From Elysia marginata (lineage: Eukaryota; Mollusca; Gastropoda; Plakobranchidae): a stretch of 23,618 nt of DNA. The notes beneath the pieces are model-generated. The model was given only the letters and a program-made list of their open reading frames with translations. It was not told the origin of the DNA and did not search any database. The stretch lies in NCBI GenBank assembly GCA_019649035.1, contig BMAT01000732.1, positions 338,692 to 362,309 on the forward strand, in the 5' to 3' direction. The position numbers and the translations under genes are program-made. Of this stretch, positions 18,841 through 23,618 are shown piece by piece (the first letter of the stretch is position 1; every line of letters begins with the position of its first letter).

Positions 18841-20789
18841 TTACCTTCTTTTCTTTTTGTCCTCATAGGCCTACATTGAATCTAATTATCTGCATCAAAT
18901 TTTCCTTCTTTTCAAAGGCCTATCTCCTCTCCAACTGCTATTCTTTCTTTTACATACTTCCCATCTTCTTCACTTCTCTATTTTTTCTGTCTCTAACTGT
19001 TTTTCTAAGAGTGCAAATGTGTAAGGCAAAAAGTTTGTGCATATCTTCTAAATTACTTGTCATGCACAGCATTGAATGCTACTCTCCGTTGTATTAGCAG
19101 CCAAAATTTGTGCACAGAATATTGAAAGCTCTATTAGCCAGGATATAAGGAGCCGTTTAATTCTCCATTGTGTAAAATTTGAATTTTTTGTTCAACTGTT
19201 ACTTCTCATAAATCTGAAAATACTGACTTTTTTATTTGAATTTGGGTTAGGTGCACTGCTCTACAGACTTAGACAAAATTATCATGAACCAAGCTTTATC
19301 ACCATTAGCAGCTCTCCTTGATACATTTGGTAATTTAACTTCCTGCACTTCTTATTTAATAATGGATGGTAGATGGTGTTTTTTTGTGCTACCTTACTAT
19401 TCTATATATAAGCAATCAATTTTGTATCCCTTGTATTTCCATACTCTTCTTATGTCTTGTAGCATCAAACTCCCTTGTGGAACTAAGCTTTTTTCTCTGT
19501 TATGCAGTGTAAGAGATTTTTCTGGCTGCTTAAAGCCCCACATTCACAGGGAATTGAAACTTTTGATTAGTCGCATAGAGAGAATTAAAAATAGATTACC
19601 TATACATAGGCAAAGCGGTATTATGCGATGGGCCAAAAATGAAACAAAATGTATTCAGTCTATTTTACTTTTTTAATCCTTAGGCATATTTTTTTAAACC
19701 TACAAATACTGATAAACTTTCTTAATTTTTTAAGATGGGCCAAACAATATTTTTTAAGGGTGCAGGTAGTCTTAGTCTGTCTTTAGATATTGAACTCAAT
19801 ACAAATTTGACATGGCCAAATAATTTCCATAGGCCTTTGGTATGAATGATTTGCAAGATATTGTTAAGAATAAGAGGCAAAAGAGTCACTTTGTAGAAAG
19901 ATGGGAGTATATGATTTAACAATCTCTAACAAAACTGTGATTTGTGAATTTTGTAGTTGTGGTATTTGCACATCCATTAAAAAAAACAAAGTACAGCATA
20001 GTGCCTCTACTTTCTTCATCTGGTTTTGTAATTCTTACCAAAGTGCCAGTGTATTCTCTCTCTCTGCCTACTTACCTTAACAATTTTGTAGGTATGATGT
20101 CAGAGACCTACCTATTTCTTTTTGTCTATAATACCAAAATAAGCTTCTTTTTTGCTTCAAATGCCATTCAAATGACTATTTTTTTATCATGTTAAAGATA
20201 TTAAATTATAGTCATAAAATGAAAATCGTTAGATTGAGTTATATTGTACATAGTTTTATACCATTTTCATAAATGTAAATAATTTCTATGAACACCAGGC
20301 ATGCATAATGATCAATTAATTAAGTTTTCAAGATTACTCTTACTTTGTCAAGAGAACCCACAATTGTGATATGATACTTTTTTCTTGTGTTCTTTAAAGA
20401 GGACGTCTTTAATGCAAAATAAACAATGTGATATTTTTCCAACTTTAAAATTGAATTTTCTTTTGTCTTGTTTGATTTGCATCTTGTACTACTACTAGTG
20501 TATAACTTTGATACATGTACCAGTTTGTCTGTGTTTATTACAACTTAGAGGGACAGCTTGTATCCTAAGCACCTACATAGAGATGGCTGTTGAAATTATG
20601 ATTTTGAATTGCCAAATCTTTGTGATTTCAACCAAGAAAGCAGATTCCAGTCCTTAGTACAAATCTTTGCATATGTTTTTCAACTTTGATCTTTCTCAGA
20701 GTGCTTTATCCTCATTTTGCTCTTTGTATGGGCATAATATATATTTTGTTATTTTGAATGGTCACACTACTATTCTTGTTGTTTGCAAT

Positions 20790-20895
20790 GACAACAACAA
20801 TAATTATGATATTTTTATTGTAATAACAGCAGTGATAACAACTGCAACAAGGACAGAAATAGCAATAATACATGTAATAAATAATAATGATGGTA
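20790..20895. repeat. Degenerate AAC/AAT trinucleotide stretch
   Basis: Imperfect ACAACAACAATAAT and ATAAATAATAATGATG units. The + strand open frame through it is low-complexity translation, not a gene. Confidence 0.6.
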
Positions 20896-22436
20896 TTAGT
20901 AACAGGTGCGCCAAATTTGAGGTTTTTCAGCTATTTCAGGTTTTTTTTTATCCATTTACAGTTCTTATACTTTCATAGGCTTATGTCGTCCAAATCACGC
21001 CAGTACGATTTTCCAATTAAAAAAATATGAATTTCCCGTTCCTTAACCCACTATCGCTACATATATAGTGATATCGCCGGCTTTTCCAATTTGATAAGCA
21101 ATCTTTGTCAGCAAATTCCAGGATTTTTTGCACTAGCGTATAGGCATTTTATCTCTTTCCAACAACGTGTAGCTTAGTTCTTGCTTCCTGCTAGAAACAT
21201 TCAAGTTTGCCACACTTTTATTTTTATTAAAGATCGCAAACTAAGTCTAGTCATCGGGCAAGATCTAGATGTCAGTTATTAAATCTGTGTCAAGGTTTGC
21301 GCTTCTTCCTAGATCTAATTTCACTTGTCAGTCAGAAAACCAAAATAAGAATACTTTGATGCCGTTAGGCTACTTGATATTTTATGTTGTGTTTGCGCTT
21401 AAGTTTAGAGTTGTTTATTTTCCCTGCCCATAGCATAATTAATGCGTTCATTGCTGACAGTCTCTAACTTTTGCTAGATTCTGTTCAGGACTAGATCTAG
21501 ATGAGACTAGAAACAGTAATACTAGATCCCAGAGTCTACTAGGGGAAATTTAAAGACAAAGTTCAGCCTTATACAATGCAGGCAGTTTTGGGCAGTTTAA
21601 ACATAAGCCCTCAAAAATGTCTCTCATATGGCGATAAAATTAAATTATCCGTAGATTTGATGTACAGCACAAATACATGTATAATAATTAGAGCTTGTAG
21701 GGCAGGATTTCCAAACAGGGGTGCCACCATTTATTTGAGTTAGTAATTACTCCTTGTTACCTTTTACTTCGTCAGAAATATTTGTTACATTAAAAATAAT
21801 GCATCTAAATGCATAGGATCCTTTATTTTAAAAAATAATAGATAAAACTTGTAAGCATGAAGTTTAGGTTTGTTTAATCTTTCTGTCAGTGTTAACTTTC
21901 AACACAGTCACACATTTACTGTTTTAATATTTAATATTACATTGTTTTTGTCTACTGAACAAAGATACATACAATCAAACTTACTTGTACATTTTTCAGG
22001 GATCAGAAATAAATTTTCAGGCATTAGTACAAAACACAATTGTAAACGTGGATAAAAACAGTCTATACTAACAAGAACGCGGCCATTAGGTGGTTATAGT
22101 ACTGTATTGTGCACTAGTCAATACTCACTTGACAGTGATACACATATAGATCTACCACTTTTAAAAGGCAATTTTTTAAAAACTAAATAACTGCGCACCT
22201 TGCAGTTTAACATAGTTATTCTAATAAGTTTTTACATTGTTGGTAAGTTTCAGACATAAAAAACCAATGGTTCACTTTTTTTTGTTGGAAAATACAGTTT
22301 TGGTGTTAGCTTGTACACTTTTGTCTGATACAGGGTTGACAGCTCTGCATTTATTGTTTATTGCACAAGATGTGTCATATGCAATGCTATGCTCATTTTC
22401 ATGGTTTTTTTTTCAAGACCATTTAGCATCCTTGTC

Positions 22437-22479
22437 ATAATAATAACAATAATAATAATATAATAATTATTATTATTAC

Positions 22480-22516
<37 letters not shown>
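22437..22516. repeat. Palindromic (AAT)n-(ATT)n microsatellite
   Basis: AAT units switch to ATT units near 22466, so the two halves are self-complementary. A second, shorter AAT cluster follows at about 22545-22600. The poly-Asn frame on the - strand is an artefact of this repeat. Confidence 0.95.
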
Positions 22517-23511
22517 ACAACCTGCTGACCCACCCCTCACCCCTTAATAATAATAGAAGAACTGTTTATATAATAATATAGATAAGATAATAATAGTAAA
22601 TACAGGTATTATCGTCCATCATTATCATCACCATCACAACTGTTATTATTGCATATATTGTTTTGCAAACAGCACAGATTTAATATTTCTGCCTTAGTTA
22701 TTCTATATCTTCATAAATACCTGATTTGTTAAATTTTCTTTAATTCAAATCATTTTGCTTTTGTTGTTTTCTTAGTCTCAGCTAGGCAGTCTTTGAAATT
22801 CCATTCATGTTAAGATAGAATTATTCTTTTTATACTTGGCATGACAACACTGCCCTCATGTTTAGAATTTGTTACGTTACTTCTTTTTAGCTTCTTTTTT
22901 TACCATTAGCCATAATAATAAAGTCATTTTCAGAAAGAAACTAATATAATGTGGTTTATAAAAGTTTTTTTGTGCGTTTGTTTATTAATAAATGTTTATA
23001 GATTTTTGTTAGTAAACCTCCAAATAATATTGCAAGGGAAGATTTATCAATAAAAAAAGCCAAAAACCTTTAGGTTGAGCTTTAAGATTGCATTATACAT
23101 GTATGCACTTATGTGTACACATGTATTTGTATCTGGTGCTTTTTTCTTTTCTTTTTTTTATTTCAACCAGTCTTCCTCTTTGTCTTAGCCTTCCCTATCT
23201 ATGTGTCCAGCAACAAAAGTATTATTGTCTTTCCCTATTCCTGATTCACGTGCTTGTTGCATCAGTTTTTTTTTCTTTTCCTCTTTTTATTTCTAATTTC
23301 TTACATGTCTTATTTTTTTCTGTTGTTGGTGATGAGTTTTTCCCTTTACTTCGCATTCCTTTATTTTTCTCGCATTCTATCCAAATGAGTCTTGCTTATA
23401 CCATTTCTGAACAGTACTTATACAGAGATCTTGTGCTAATACAATAGCTGTTTTAGAGAGGACATTCTTAACGACATTTATTTTCGGCAATACACTTATA
23501 TCATACCGGTT

Positions 23512-23618
23512 TTGTGGCCTAGTGGTAAGACACTCGCTCAGAGACCGGGAGGTGCGTGGTTCGATCCCCGTCCAAGTCAAACCAAGAACTTTAAAATTGG
23601 TATTAGCAGCTGATCCGC
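23512..23618 (+). mobile_element. tRNA-type SINE head, truncated by the window edge
   Basis: A-box-like GTGGCCTAGTGGTAAGAC and B-box GGTTCGATCCCC (23558-23569) have tRNA-like spacing. They are followed by GTCAAACCAAGAACTTTAAA, which is not tRNA 3' sequence. The acceptor stem does not pair well, so this is not a functional tRNA gene. The remembered gastropod family with this head also carries a GTCAGTATAATGTG-type block, which would lie past the edge. Confidence 0.7.

Larger units (their letters stand above)
18841..23511. other. AT-rich region downstream of the PHD-SAM gene
   Basis: Several open frames reach 60-141 codons, the longest at 19251-19676. All have AT-driven composition, no domain and no splice context. 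Part may be extended 3' UTR. Apart from the microsatellites listed, I see no repeat with clear ends. Confidence 0.45.

Noticed and set aside
19251..19676. 141-codon + strand open frame
   Set aside because: AT-driven composition, no domain, no splice sites bounding it and overlaps another open frame; probably chance within 3' flanking DNA.
22358..22540. Poly-Asn frame on the - strand
   Set aside because: Translation of the AAT/ATT microsatellite.
23377..23580. - strand frame starting MTWTGIEPRTSR
   Set aside because: Resembles the reverse translation of a tRNA-type SINE head that often appears as a spurious protein; not a gene.
23512..23585. Functional tRNA gene
   Set aside because: A and B boxes are present but the acceptor stem does not pair and a SINE-like body follows.
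1..23618. CRISPR array, operon structure or other prokaryotic system
   Set aside because: No regular spacer-repeat pattern, no dense coding and clear spliced exons; the DNA is eukaryotic.

Overview
The window is eukaryotic, AT-rich (roughly one third GC) and mostly non-coding. It contains spliced exons with GT-AG (and one probable GC-AG) introns, tRNA-derived SINEs with target-site duplications, TA-flanked inverted-repeat elements and many microsatellites. The SINE type, with a central block containing GTGTCAGTATAATGTGACC, looks molluscan and most likely gastropod. That assignment rests on recalled repeat families, not on a database match.

The only gene I can support firmly lies on the + strand between about 11.8 and 18.4 kb. 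Seven exons join in a consistent reading phase and encode the last 294 residues of a chromatin protein. It has a tandem PHD finger of the KAT6/DPF type, a short Ser/Pro-rich linker, and a C-terminal SAM domain resembling SAMD1/SAMD13. The 5' part of the gene is not recognisable here; a candidate extra exon lies at 11397-11478. Intron 3 appears to use a GC donor. A phase-compatible GT donor 39 nt downstream would insert 13 residues, four of them Cys, into the second PHD finger. The first canonical poly(A) signal after the stop is at 18818.

Region by region. 1-2.4 kb: unassigned DNA with a 4-N gap and a CpG-dense patch. 2.4-3.2 kb: two weak candidate exons on the - strand and a decayed SINE. 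3.2-5.7 kb: unassigned, with a perfect hairpin beside a CCAAT-like site. 5.7-6.0 kb: an intact SINE with 13-bp duplications. 6-11.2 kb: unassigned, with complementary CT and GA tracts. 11.19-11.37 kb: a TA-flanked MITE. 11.8-18.4 kb: the PHD-SAM gene, with TIR elements in introns 2 and 3 and a second copy of the SINE in intron 6. 18.85-23.5 kb: AT-rich DNA with an (AAT)/(ATT) palindromic microsatellite and no convincing gene. 23.51 kb to the end: the head of another tRNA-type SINE, cut by the window edge.

The most interesting points are the PHD-PHD-SAM combination, which links domain types that vertebrates keep in separate proteins (KAT6/DPF versus SAMD1/SAMD13), the competing GC and GT donors inside a zinc finger, and three related pogo-like TIR elements in and just upstream of one gene.
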